Part shown: positions 9,911 through 18,596 of the stretch, one piece after another
How the letters are laid out: each line of letters begins with the position of its first letter
Position numbering within the stretch: position 1 is the stretch's first letter
DNA from: Phycisphaeraceae bacterium
Lineage (GTDB): Bacteria; Planctomycetota; Phycisphaerae; Phycisphaerales; UBA1924
Assembly: GCA_021297895.1 (NCBI GenBank)
Contig: JAJTHN010000017.1
Location: 38,596 to 102,595, forward strand
DNA length: 64,000 nucleotides
Direction: 5' to 3'
Notes under the pieces: model-generated
Told to the model about the DNA's origin: nothing
The model's database searches: none
Seen by the model: the letters and a program-made list of their open reading frames with translations, nothing else
Position numbers and translations under genes: made by a program

Positions 9911-11836
9911 TCAGCCCTCGAGCTCCTGCCAGCGTGCGTACAGCCGGGCGACCTCGCCCTGTGCCGCGGTCATCGCCTTGCAAGCCTCGTCGAGCTTCCG
10001 CCGATCCGCCAGCACCGCGGGATCGTTCATCGCCTTCTCGAGCCGCTGCACCTCCCCCTCGGCTTTGGCGATGTTCGCCTCCATCCCGTCGAGCTCCTTC
10101 TGCTCCTTGAACGAGAGTTTCTTCTTCGCGGCCGCCGCGGCGGGCTTGGGCGAACCGGCCGATCCGCCCGCGGGCTGCGGGGTCTGTGTGGTCTGTGTCT
10201 GCGCGGCGGCCGCGGCGGGCTTGGTCTTGGCGAGCTGGCGGAGCCGCGCCTGCACGCTGACGTACTGCAGGTAGTCGGCGTAATAGTGCGCGCCGCCCTC
10301 GCCATCGAGCACCAGCACACGGTTGGCCAGTCGCTCGAGCATCGCGCGATCGTGCGTGACCAGCAGCACCGCGCCGGGGAACTCCTCGAGGCTCTCCTCG
10401 AGCACCTCCAGCGTGGGAATGTCCAGATCGTTCGTCGGCTCGTCGAGCACCAGCACGTCCGCCGGCGCGAGCATGAGCAGCGCCAGGTGCACACGCGCAC
10501 GCTCGCCGCCGCTGAGCGTCGCGATGGGGCTGCGCAGCTGGTCCTTGGAGAACAGGAACATCGCGGCGTACGTCGCGACGTGAATCTGGCGATCCCGATA
10601 GATCACGCTGTCCGTCGGCGAGATCGTCTCGCCGAGGGTCATCTCCGGATCCAGTTCCGTCCGGTGCTGGCTGAAGACCACGACACGCAGCTTGTCGGCA
10701 CGCTGAACGGTGCCGAGTTTCGGCGCGCTCCGCGGCAGCTCGTGCTCGATGGACTTGGCCTCGGCGATCGCTTCCTCGCTCGGCGGGTCGCTCTCGAGCT
10801 CGCCGGTCAGGACCTTGATCAGCGTGCTCTTGCCGCTGCCGTTCGGGCCCATGAGCCCAAGCTTGGTGCCCGGCGAGAGAATGACATCGACATCGCGAAA
10901 GAGCGTGCGACCGCCCAGCGCCTTGCTCACGCCGCGGGCCACGAGCAGCTTCTGCGTCCGCCGATCGGTACTGGCAAAGTCGATCGCCGCGGCCTTCGGC
11001 GGGGCGTTGCGCAGTTTCAGTGCGGCCAGTTCATCAATGCGAGCGAGAGATGCGTCGATCCGGCTTTTGCTCTTGGTCCGTCGGGCCTTGGCCCCGCGCG
11101 CCAGCCAACGCAGATCATCCTTGACCTGCCCCGCAAGGGCCTGCTGCTGACGCTGCTGGCCCTGAAGGAACTCATCCTTGCGGAAGAGGAACTCCTCCAG
11201 CCCACCCTGCACGCTGAATGTTCCTTCGGGATACGCGCCGGACAGCTCGATGATCCGCGATGCGCACGATTCCAGGAACAGCCGATCGTGCGTGATCACG
11301 ATGCTGGCGAACTCGCCAGACTTGAGCGTGTCCTCCAGCCACTCGATCCCCTCGACGTCCAGGTGGTTCGTCGGCTCGTCGAGCATGAGAAGATCCGGCT
11401 CCCGCGCGAGCGCCCGGCAGATGCTCAGCCGCTTGCGCTGCCCGCCCGACAGCACCGATGTCGGCTTGGACAGATCGTCGAACCCGACCCGGTACAGCGC
11501 CATCTCCGCCGCCATCTCGAACTCGTGCTCATCGTGCATGTGCGCCGGCGGCGCGGCACGCACCGCGTCCAGCACCGCCGACAGCAGCGTCGAGCCCGCG
11601 GGAAACTCATCGCTCTGCGCGACATACGCGCTCCGCAGCCCCTTCCGCGGCGTGATCGTCCCCTCGTCAAAGTGCTCCAGCCCTGCGAGCATCTTCAGCA
11701 GCGTGCTCTTGCCCGCGCCGTTCGGCCCGATCAGCGCCACACGCTCGCGATCCTCCACGCTCATCGAGACGCCGGTAAACAGCGTCCGCGGCCCGAAGTG
11801 CTTGCCGATGTCACGCGCGGTCAGAAGGTTCGCCAT
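9911..11836 (-). CDS. uup: ABC-F ATPase, Uup-like
   Basis: Soluble duplicated ABC ATPase of the ABC-F class, which acts on ribosomes or DNA intermediates rather than in transport. Two nucleotide-binding domains are complete: Walker A GPNGAGKST and GPNGSGKST, signatures LSGGQRKR and LSGGERAR, Walker B LLMLDEPTNHLD and LVLDEPTNDLD. A Pro/Ala linker leads to a C-terminal charged coiled coil (about the last 65 residues), the feature that separates Uup from EttA. The ATG at 11836 has GGAGG 8 nt upstream and gives 641 aa; a longer reading would run almost to nuoF. The loss phenotype here is unknown. Confidence 0.93.
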   Translation of the reverse strand: MANLLTARDIGKHFGPRTLFTGVSMSVEDRERVALIGPNGAGKSTLLKMLAGLEHFDEGTITPRKGLRSAYVAQSDEFPAGSTLLSAVLDAVRAAPPAHMHDEHEFEMAAEMALYRVGFDDLSKPTSVLSGGQRKRLSICRALAREPDLLMLDEPTNHLDVEGIEWLEDTLKSGEFASIVITHDRLFLESCASRIIELSGAYPEGTFSVQGGLEEFLFRKDEFLQGQQRQQQALAGQVKDDLRWLARGAKARRTKSKSRIDASLARIDELAALKLRNAPPKAAAIDFASTDRRTQKLLVARGVSKALGGRTLFRDVDVILSPGTKLGLMGPNGSGKSTLIKVLTGELESDPPSEEAIAEAKSIEHELPRSAPKLGTVQRADKLRVVVFSQHRTELDPEMTLGETISPTDSVIYRDRQIHVATYAAMFLFSKDQLRSPIATLSGGERARVHLALLMLAPADVLVLDEPTNDLDIPTLEVLEESLEEFPGAVLLVTHDRAMLERLANRVLVLDGEGGAHYYADYLQYVSVQARLRQLAKTKPAAAAAQTQTTQTPQPAGGSAGSPKPAAAAAKKKLSFKEQKELDGMEANIAKAEGEVQRLEKAMNDPAVLADRRKLDEACKAMTAAQGEVARLYARWQELEG

Positions 11837-12029
11837 AGAGAGCCCTCCGCGCGGGCGGAGGAAGTGTCCAGAAAGAGGTCTGTCGGACTCGGGCCGTCCG
11901 TATAAGAAGTGATGGTCTTGGCGGACGACGATGTTGAGGGCCTCTCGGAGTATGCGAGAGTCGCATTGACTCCTGCCACGCTCCGACTGAGGCGCGACGG
12001 ACAGAACGCCAACGGCCCCCGTCGCCCCC

Positions 12030-13478
12030 TCACTTCGCCCCCGCCCCCACGCTGATGCCCACCGGAACAAACGTCCGCTTCACCCGCGCCTCGAACTCCT
12101 GCGGGTACTTGTTCATGATCGTCCGCACGGCCCAGTTGTTCCCGTCCGCCAGGCCGCAGATCGTCGTGCCGGGCATCGTGCCCATGCTCGTGGCGATCTC
12201 CAGCGCAAGGTCAAGGTCCTTCGTCTTGGCCGCGCCGCTCTCGATCCGCGTCAGCAACTGGTACAGCCAACCGCTGCCCTCGCGGCACGGCGTGCACTGT
12301 CCGCAGCTCTCGTGCTTGTAGAACCGCGCGATGTTCCGCGCAACGGCCACCATATCCGTGTCCTCGTCGAACACCGTCGGGCATGCCGTGCCGAGGCCCA
12401 GAACGTTGTACTTGCGACCGATGTCGAAGTCCATCTCCGCGTCCATCTGGTCCGGCCCGAGCACCCCCATGCTGATCCCGCCGGCGATCGCGCCCTTGAA
12501 CTTCTTGCCGTTGCGCATCCCGTTGCAGTAGTCCTTGCTCTCGATCAGCACGCGCAGCGGAATGCCCAGGTCGCACTCGTACACGCCCGGGCGGTTCACG
12601 TGCCCGCTCACGCCCATGAGCTTCGTGCCCCAGCTCGCCGGCGCGCCGGCAAACGTCGAGTCGCAGCCCTGCTTGCTGAACCACTCCCAGCCCATCTCCA
12701 TGATGCTCGGCACGTGCGCGAGCGTCTCGACGTTGTTGATGATCGTCGGACGCGCAAAGAGGCCCTTGATCGCCGGGAACGGCGGCTTGTTGCGGGGCCA
12801 GCCGCGCTTGCCCTCGATGGACTCGAGCAGGCCCGTCTCTTCGCCGCAGATGTACGCGCCCGCGCCGCGGTGCAGGTGCACATCCAGCCCCCACGCCTGA
12901 TCGCGATTCTTCGTGCGCGTGCCCTGTAGCAGGCCCTGCTTGCCGAAGATCCCGCGCTCGTAGCACTCGCGGATGGCCTTCTCCATCACCTTGGCCTGGT
13001 GGTGATACTCGCCGCGGATGTAGAAGTACGCGGTCTGAATGCGGCACGCGTAGCAGGCGATCGCGATGCCCTCCAGCACGCTGTGCGGATCGAAGTCCAT
13101 CAGCAGCCGGTCCTTGAACGACGCCGGCTCGCTCTCGTCGGCGTTGATCGCCAGGTATCGCTGCCCGCCGTCGCCGTTCGCGTCGGGCTTGGGCAGGAAC
13201 GACCACTTCATGCCCGCCGGGAAGCCCGCACCGCCGCGCCCGCGCAGCACCGCCTTCTTGACATGCTCGACGACCTCATCGGGCGTCATCGTCGTGATCG
13301 TCTTGCGCAGCGACTCATACCCGCCCAGCGTGCCCGCGCCGGTGTTCGCCGGCGGACGCAGATACTCGTCCAGCCAGACGGTGTGACGATCTTTCGGGTT
13401 GCCGTGCGGCCAGCAGGGGATGCGCCGGGTCAACACCGGGTACGTCGTCTTGGCTGTCCAACTCGCTGTCGGGCTCAT
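12030..13478 (-). CDS. nuoF: NADH-quinone oxidoreductase subunit F
   Basis: Complex I NADH-binding subunit. It takes electrons from NADH onto FMN and passes them through a 4Fe-4S cluster. It has the GRGGAGFPAG nucleotide motif near residue 75, the AYICGEETGLLESIEG FMN region, and the cluster motif ESCGQCTPCREGSGW near residue 387. The start ATG at 13478 follows an AAGGA site, giving 482 aa. No other nuo subunit lies in the window, so nuoF appears to be outside a complete nuo operon or at the end of one that was split. A 566-nt gap separates it from the divergent terminase-linked set. Confidence 0.95.
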   Translation of the reverse strand: MSPTASWTAKTTYPVLTRRIPCWPHGNPKDRHTVWLDEYLRPPANTGAGTLGGYESLRKTITTMTPDEVVEHVKKAVLRGRGGAGFPAGMKWSFLPKPDANGDGGQRYLAINADESEPASFKDRLLMDFDPHSVLEGIAIACYACRIQTAYFYIRGEYHHQAKVMEKAIRECYERGIFGKQGLLQGTRTKNRDQAWGLDVHLHRGAGAYICGEETGLLESIEGKRGWPRNKPPFPAIKGLFARPTIINNVETLAHVPSIMEMGWEWFSKQGCDSTFAGAPASWGTKLMGVSGHVNRPGVYECDLGIPLRVLIESKDYCNGMRNGKKFKGAIAGGISMGVLGPDQMDAEMDFDIGRKYNVLGLGTACPTVFDEDTDMVAVARNIARFYKHESCGQCTPCREGSGWLYQLLTRIESGAAKTKDLDLALEIATSMGTMPGTTICGLADGNNWAVRTIMNKYPQEFEARVKRTFVPVGISVGAGAK

Positions 13479-14044
13479 GCACCGTTCCTTCGCGCTCTGG
13501 GCGCGCACTGCTCAACCCGGCCCGAGCGCAACAAAGAGGTGGTGGGCACGCGGCCCATCGCTCGCCGAGTTCTGACGCACGCATGGTAGTCAACTCCGCA
13601 CCGAGATCACCCGCCCGCCGCGATGGGCAACCGTGAGACCATCTTGCACGCGCGCTCAAGACGCCGCGGCGACGACGAAGTCGCGCCCTCGCGCCGCTGC
13701 GATCACCCGACCGGGGCCCCCGCAGACCCCGTCATCCACCCGCCATCCACAGCCCGGGCCGATGGCCATGCTCCGATCCCGTGTGACTGACAACGCCCTG
13801 TCAGCGGCCATCTAAGGCCATGAAGCACAGAAACTTGCGATCGTTCGCGGGCGCGTTTGTGGCCCCATTCGTGCGAATACCAAACAAACACCTTGCAAGC
13901 AGGTGGACGCGCAGCAACACTCCCCTCGTGCCCCGCGCAGCGTGCGCGGCGGCCAGTTCGGTGCGCGACGGATCGCCACCACATCCGTTCCGTCAGCGGC
14001 GCCTCGTCGGCAGGCCATCGACCGGGCGCGGGGAGTGACTGAGC
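13479..14044. other. Long non-coding gap before the ABC-GNAT-terminase set
   Basis: No convincing gene here. It is the upstream region of two divergent units (nuoF and the HTH gene). Around 13866-13895 it holds a less GC-rich patch with inverted arms ATTCG/CGAAT two bases apart and an AAACAAACACC run, plausible as a regulator-binding or promoter site. GGGGAG about 9 nt before 14045 is a reasonable ribosome site for the HTH gene. No terminator was found. Confidence 0.4.
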
Positions 14045-14743
14045 ATGTTCCACACGTCGTCCGATCGTTCCGTGTCTCCGATCGCGCCACCCGCCATCGA
14101 CCCGTCGCCGCACGCCGAGCCGCCCGCTCGCACCGGTGCCTCGCGCCGGCGACGCGCGGCACGCGTTCACCAACCGAGCGACTTTCTCGCCCGTCGCCGC
14201 CGCCGTCAGCAGCAGGCCAGGCGTCACGCCGAAGGGCGCGAACTGGCGGATCAGTACGTCGAGCGTGCCGCGGCCCTGCCCAGCCGCGACCGCCAGTTGG
14301 TGCTCGCGGTCTACGAGCGCGGCATGTACATCAAGGACGCCGGCGCCGAGCAGGGGCTGTCGCCAGCGATCGCCGGGCGGCGTCTGGCTCGCCTGACGGC
14401 GCGCATGAAGAGCCCGACATTCGCGATGGTCCTCTCCCGTCGCGATGAGTGGCCGCGAGAGGTCGCGCGGCTGGCGACGCGCATCTTCCTTCACGGCGTC
14501 TCGGCGCGCGAGTCGGCGGATCTCGAGGGTGTGACGTACTTCCGCGCACGCAAGGTGCAACTGGCGGTGCTGCTGCTGCTCAACCAGCGCCGGGTGCAGC
14601 GCGATCGCGAGCAGATCCGCCGCGACATGGAGATCCGCTTCGACGATGAGCCCGCCGAGGTCCGCGACCCGATTCTCGACACGCCGTCATCCACATCGCC
14701 GCCGTCGGGCCAATCCCGCCCGCCGCGGCCGACATCACGCTGA
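14045..14743 (+). CDS. Double helix-turn-helix protein, first gene of terminase-linked set
   Basis: A 232-aa basic protein with an Arg-rich N-terminus and two stretches that read like sigma-region-4 helix-turn-helix units: one around LAVYERGMYIKDAGAEQGLS (about residues 85-125), the other around IFLHGVSARESADLEGVTYF (about 145-185). The tail is Pro/Ser-rich. It precedes the ABC ATPase, GNAT and terminase genes on the same strand with only 86 nt to the next chosen start. By position and fold it could be a DNA-binding partner, perhaps an analogue of a terminase small subunit, or the regulator of the set. Both are inference; no close family was recognised. Confidence 0.62.
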   Translation: MFHTSSDRSVSPIAPPAIDPSPHAEPPARTGASRRRRAARVHQPSDFLARRRRRQQQARRHAEGRELADQYVERAAALPSRDRQLVLAVYERGMYIKDAGAEQGLSPAIAGRRLARLTARMKSPTFAMVLSRRDEWPREVARLATRIFLHGVSARESADLEGVTYFRARKVQLAVLLLLNQRRVQRDREQIRRDMEIRFDDEPAEVRDPILDTPSSTSPPSGQSRPPRPTSR

Positions 14744-14828
14744 CCCATCGAACGACTCAGTCGTGATCCGTCGGCCCTCCGCCCGACCTGCCCGCGCACA
14801 CGCGCACGCACCCGCACAGAGCACACGC

Positions 14829-15728
14829 ATGACCACCCCCTCCGCTCGTCACCCCACGTCTTCGTCACATGTCACGCCGCGCACGCACGCGGGCGTCCGT
14901 CCCGGTCATCGAGCGCGCCGCCGGGCGCGACGGCGCGTCGCGCTGAGCACGCGCATCGCCCGTCGCCTGCTGCGGGCCGCGGCGATGCTCGGGATTCAAC
15001 TTCCGCCGCGGGACCCGCTGGGCTCGCCACCGCCCGGCGCGGATCCGGCCTCAGGCCCGGTGGCCGATGCGGGCCCTTCACTTCCCGATCGAGTCGCCCG
15101 AGACCTTGACGACCACGCCCTGCCGGGCGTCATCACGCTGCTCAGCGGCCCAAGCGGTGTCGGCAAGAGCCGAGCGCTCCGCGCGTTGCACGCACGGCTG
15201 CGGGCGCGTCGACATCGCGTCGCGATCGTGCACATGCTCCGTCCGTCGCGCGACCGCCGACCGCTCGCGTGCGCCAGCAGCGAGCGGCTCGATCGCTGGC
15301 TCGCGCAGCTCGCCCGCGCGGGCCTTGCCGACGCCGCGTTGCTGCCCGTGCGAGCCCGCGACCTGAGCGACGGGCAGCACGCCCGCCTGCTGGTCGCTCG
15401 CGCGATGCTCCGCCTGGCTCCGAGTCCGCCCGCCCGTCACGCGGCACGGCCGATCGACTCGCAACCGTCGCCGCTCCCGCCGCCGACGCTCATCATCGAC
15501 GAGTACGCCAGCACCCTCGACCTGCTCACCGCGCGATTGCTGACGATCAGCCTCAGCCGATGGGCGCGGCGATCAGGTGTGCGCATCATCGTCGCGAGCG
15601 CCCGCGATGAACTTGTCCCGGCCCTGCGTCGCGACCTGGCCGCGGCGCACCTGCACGTTCGCATGCTCTCGCACGCGGGTCTCATCTCGGCTGAGCCGCA
15701 GCAGGTTGCAGCGGAGATCAATCCTTGA
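14829..15728 (+). CDS. ABC-type ATPase partner of the GNAT protein
   Basis: Soluble ABC ATPase with no membrane segments. It has Walker A SGPSGVGKS near residue 107, an altered signature DLSDGQHAR near 178, and Walker B LIIDEYASTLD near 221. The strand that normally ends in the switch histidine reads IIVASARDE, with no His, as I recall for ATPases linked to acetyltransferases (COG2401 type). The N-terminus is Arg/Pro-rich and disordered. The start is uncertain: 14829 ATG is used, and 14763 GTG is possible. The stop overlaps the GNAT start (TTGA), so the two are translationally coupled. Likely an energy-using module of the neighbouring GNAT or terminase, not a transporter. Confidence 0.75.
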   Translation: MTTPSARHPTSSSHVTPRTHAGVRPGHRARRRARRRVALSTRIARRLLRAAAMLGIQLPPRDPLGSPPPGADPASGPVADAGPSLPDRVARDLDDHALPGVITLLSGPSGVGKSRALRALHARLRARRHRVAIVHMLRPSRDRRPLACASSERLDRWLAQLARAGLADAALLPVRARDLSDGQHARLLVARAMLRLAPSPPARHAARPIDSQPSPLPPPTLIIDEYASTLDLLTARLLTISLSRWARRSGVRIIVASARDELVPALRRDLAAAHLHVRMLSHAGLISAEPQQVAAEINP

Positions 15729-16441
15729 ACATCACCATCTCCATCGGCACACGCGCGGACTACCTCGCTCTGGCGCACCTGCACTACCGCTCGGGCCCGC
15801 CCGCGACGATCGCCCGCGTGCTCGTCGCCACGATCGACGCATCGGCGGGCGCGGAGCGCGAAACGCCCATCGGCGTTCTGGTCGTGTCGATGCCGACACT
15901 GTCCGGCTCGTGGCGATCTGGCGCGTGGCCCGGTGTCTTCGATGTCGGCACGCCCGCCGAGCGTGCACGCACGCTCAACCGTGACCTGCGCTGCATCTCG
16001 CGCGTCATCGTGGACCCTCGCGCCCGCGGCATTGGTGTCGCCGTCGCGCTCGTGGCGCACTATCTCCGCGATCCGCTCACGCCCAGGACCGAGGCCATCG
16101 CGAGCATGGGCAATCTCTGCCCCTTCTTCGCTCGCGCCGGCATGACGCCGATCGCCATCAGTCCCTCGTCGCGTGATCAGGCCCTGCGCCGAGCGCTGCG
16201 CGATCATGGCCTGGATCCGGTCGACCTCTGCGATGCGCCCCGCGTCGCGCGGCGTGCACGTGCACGCCCGGCACTGGGTCGCTCGCTGCGCACGTGGGCC
16301 GACGCCTCACGCGCGACGCGCGCCCAGCGCCACGCCTCGACCGAGCGCCTCGCGGTACTCGCCGCACGGAGTATCTCGCACCGCAAAGTCGCGTTCGTCC
16401 ACACCTTCGCCCGTGATGCCGCCGCGCTAGCGCACACCTGA
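15725..16441 (+). CDS. GNAT-family acetyltransferase-like protein
   Basis: GNAT fold, 238 aa, with a TTG start overlapping the ABC gene stop. The acetyl-CoA pyrophosphate loop is in IVDPRARGIGVAVAL (about residues 95-110). A following EAIASMGNLCPFFARAGM matches the motif I recall from the acetyltransferase domain joined to an ABC ATPase in COG2401 proteins; here the two are separate but coupled genes. An Arg/Ala-rich helical tail follows. The substrate is unknown. Because GNAT-like folds include the phage Mu Mom DNA-modifying enzyme, a nucleic acid target is conceivable next to a terminase, but nothing here proves it. Confidence 0.75.
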   Translation: MNITISIGTRADYLALAHLHYRSGPPATIARVLVATIDASAGAERETPIGVLVVSMPTLSGSWRSGAWPGVFDVGTPAERARTLNRDLRCISRVIVDPRARGIGVAVALVAHYLRDPLTPRTEAIASMGNLCPFFARAGMTPIAISPSSRDQALRRALRDHGLDPVDLCDAPRVARRARARPALGRSLRTWADASRATRAQRHASTERLAVLAARSISHRKVAFVHTFARDAAALAHT

Positions 16442-16490
16442 TCCGCTGATTGGACCGATCAGCACCCAGCCCCGCTCCCGGAGCACCCCA

Positions 16491-18575
16491 ATGCCCTCAC
16501 GCAGACCCACGCGCCATACCTCCCGCCGCACCCGTCGCCCTGCCCGCACGTCGCGTGCTTCACGCCCCACGCGCGCCGCGGGAACGCGACGCAACTCCGC
16601 CTCGCGGCGTTCTCCGCAAGCACCGCCCACGTCATCGGCCGCACCCCCGTGCACTTCCGCTGCCAGGTCCGCCGCGTCGGCCGTGCGTGTCGACGGTGAT
16701 GTCTCCGCCGCGCCCGCGAACATCGACGCGTTGCACGCGTTCATCGAGCGGACATGGGCCGTGCGTCTGGCGCGTGTGCCGATGGCCGCGCTGCCCGCCG
16801 CGTCGAGCGGTGCGGCGATCGATCGCGCAAGCGGGCCATCTGCTGCCGCGAGTGCCGCGCCGATGGACTACATCGCGTGGGCGTTCTTCGAGGGCCTTCC
16901 GCCATCAGACGCGCCGCCCGCGACGATCGACTCGCTCGATACGCCGATCGAGTTTCGCCGCGCGCCCAGCGACGCCGTCGTCTGGGCCTCTCGCGGCGGG
17001 GGCAAGACGTTTCTCGGCGCACTGGCCACCGCGCTCGACCTGATCTTCAAGCCCGGTATCGAGGTCCGCATCCTCGCCGGCTCGCTGGAACAGGCCGCAC
17101 GCATGCACCACCACCTCCGCGCGTTCTTCCGCATTCCTGCGCTCGAGCCGCTGGTCGCCGGACGAATCACCGATCGCCGACTGGCACTCATCAGCGGCTC
17201 GCGGGTCGAGGTTCTCGCGGCGAGCCAGACCAGCGTCCGCGGTTCACGCGTCCAGAAACTCCGCTGCGATGAGGTCGACCTGTTCCATCCGGCGGTCTGG
17301 GAGGCCGTGCAACTGACCACCCGCTCGCTCGATGTCGCCGGACCGTGGGGCCCGCGCGTCCGCGGCTCGGTCGAGGCACTCAGGACGCTGCACATCCCCG
17401 GCGGTCTGATGTCGAGCATCGTCGCCGATAGCACGCCGATCCCGGGCCGCCCCGACACCGATGCGCACCCGCCCGCGACGCGCGCGCTCTTCCGCTGGTC
17501 CGTACTCGACGTGCTCGAGCACTGCCCGCCCGAGCGCTCGTGCGATGCCTGCGCGCTTCTGCCCGAGTGCGCCGGTCGAGCCAAGCTCCGCGCCCCGGCC
17601 GACGCGGGACATCTCCGCATCGATGATGCACTCGCTCAGCGGTCGCGCGTGTCGCTCGCGACCTGGAGCACCGAGATGCTCTGCAGACGTGCGAACCGCA
17701 CCGACGCGGTGTTTCCGGAGTTCGACCCGGCGGTCCACCTTCATCGCACCGATGCGGTGCCGACCGCGTCCGAAGGTGCGGCACCGCCACCATCGCCGAC
17801 CGAGACACCTTCGGTGCAGCCACCTCCGCCGGCCCATCCGCTCGCGCCGGAGCAGGTGCTGCCCGGCCCGGTCGGTCCGCAGGCCGCGGAGCACATCGTG
17901 CGCGTGTGCGCCATGGACTTTGGCTGGCGAAACCCAACATTCGCCATCCTCGCGACGCTCAGCCCTGACGGCACGCTGCACATCGTCGACGAGCGATCGT
18001 GGGAGCGCACCGCCATGGAGCAGATCATCGACGATCTCCGCGCCGCGGGCTGGGGCCCCTCCGGGCCTGCCGCGGCGGCCTGGATCGGTGTCGATCCCGC
18101 GGGGCATCAGCGGACCACCGCCGGTCCGATCAGCCCGATCTCGCTCCTGCGCCGCGCGGGATGGACGGTTCGTGCCGCGCGCTTTCCACTCGCACGCGGC
18201 CTCGAACTCGTGCGACGCCGATTGGAGCCGCGAGCCGACACGCGACGACCGCCGCGGGCCTCGCTCTCGCGTGCCATTCGCGCGGCGGCGCTGCGCAACT
18301 CCCGCGACGCGAGCGCCGCTCGCGGCGATCAGCAGGAGATCGCCACGCACGCGTCTGCTTCGACCGATCCCGGTCCGTCGCTCTTCATTCACCCGCGATG
18401 CTCGCAGCTCACACGCGCGCTCTCGAACTATCGCTGGCCCGGCGGCCGCCCGGACGCGGCCGAGCCGCTGAAAGACGGCAGCGACCACGCCGCGGACGCG
18501 TTGAGGTACCTCATCGTGAATCTCGATCGCCACCTCGATCGCCTGCATCACCCGCCGGCGATGCGATACTCCTGA
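16491..18575 (+). CDS. Phage terminase large subunit-like ATPase/nuclease
   Basis: A 694-aa terminase-like protein. After a low-complexity basic N-terminus of about 110 residues comes the packaging-type ATPase: Walker A SRGGGKT at residues 167-173 and Walker B LRCDEVD with the catalytic pair near 260-261. A cysteine cluster follows (Cys345, 351, 354, 360; CX5CX2CX5C). A Pro-rich linker then leads to an RNase H-like nuclease domain: Asp in CAMDFGW (about 476), Asp in IGVDPAG (about 535) and the Asp pair in DGSDHAADALRY (about 665-669). All motifs expected for activity are present. It lies 49 nt after the GNAT gene. No portal, capsid, tail, small-terminase or integrase gene is nearby, so it is not part of a visible prophage. 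Confidence 0.85.
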   Translation: MPSRRPTRHTSRRTRRPARTSRASRPTRAAGTRRNSASRRSPQAPPTSSAAPPCTSAARSAASAVRVDGDVSAAPANIDALHAFIERTWAVRLARVPMAALPAASSGAAIDRASGPSAAASAAPMDYIAWAFFEGLPPSDAPPATIDSLDTPIEFRRAPSDAVVWASRGGGKTFLGALATALDLIFKPGIEVRILAGSLEQAARMHHHLRAFFRIPALEPLVAGRITDRRLALISGSRVEVLAASQTSVRGSRVQKLRCDEVDLFHPAVWEAVQLTTRSLDVAGPWGPRVRGSVEALRTLHIPGGLMSSIVADSTPIPGRPDTDAHPPATRALFRWSVLDVLEHCPPERSCDACALLPECAGRAKLRAPADAGHLRIDDALAQRSRVSLATWSTEMLCRRANRTDAVFPEFDPAVHLHRTDAVPTASEGAAPPPSPTETPSVQPPPPAHPLAPEQVLPGPVGPQAAEHIVRVCAMDFGWRNPTFAILATLSPDGTLHIVDERSWERTAMEQIIDDLRAAGWGPSGPAAAAWIGVDPAGHQRTTAGPISPISLLRRAGWTVRAARFPLARGLELVRRRLEPRADTRRPPRASLSRAIRAAALRNSRDASAARGDQQEIATHASASTDPGPSLFIHPRCSQLTRALSNYRWPGGRPDAAEPLKDGSDHAADALRYLIVNLDRHLDRLHHPPAMRYS

Positions 18576-18596
18576 CCGCGGCACTTCCTGTGCGCT

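Noticed and set aside
13703..14560. Minus-strand frame over the HTH gene
   Set aside because: No start signal or domain; the plus-strand HTH gene fits the operon.
14045..18575. Calling the terminase region a prophage
   Set aside because: No portal, capsid, tail, lysis, integrase or attachment site seen nearby; the neighbours are ordinary regulators and nuoF.
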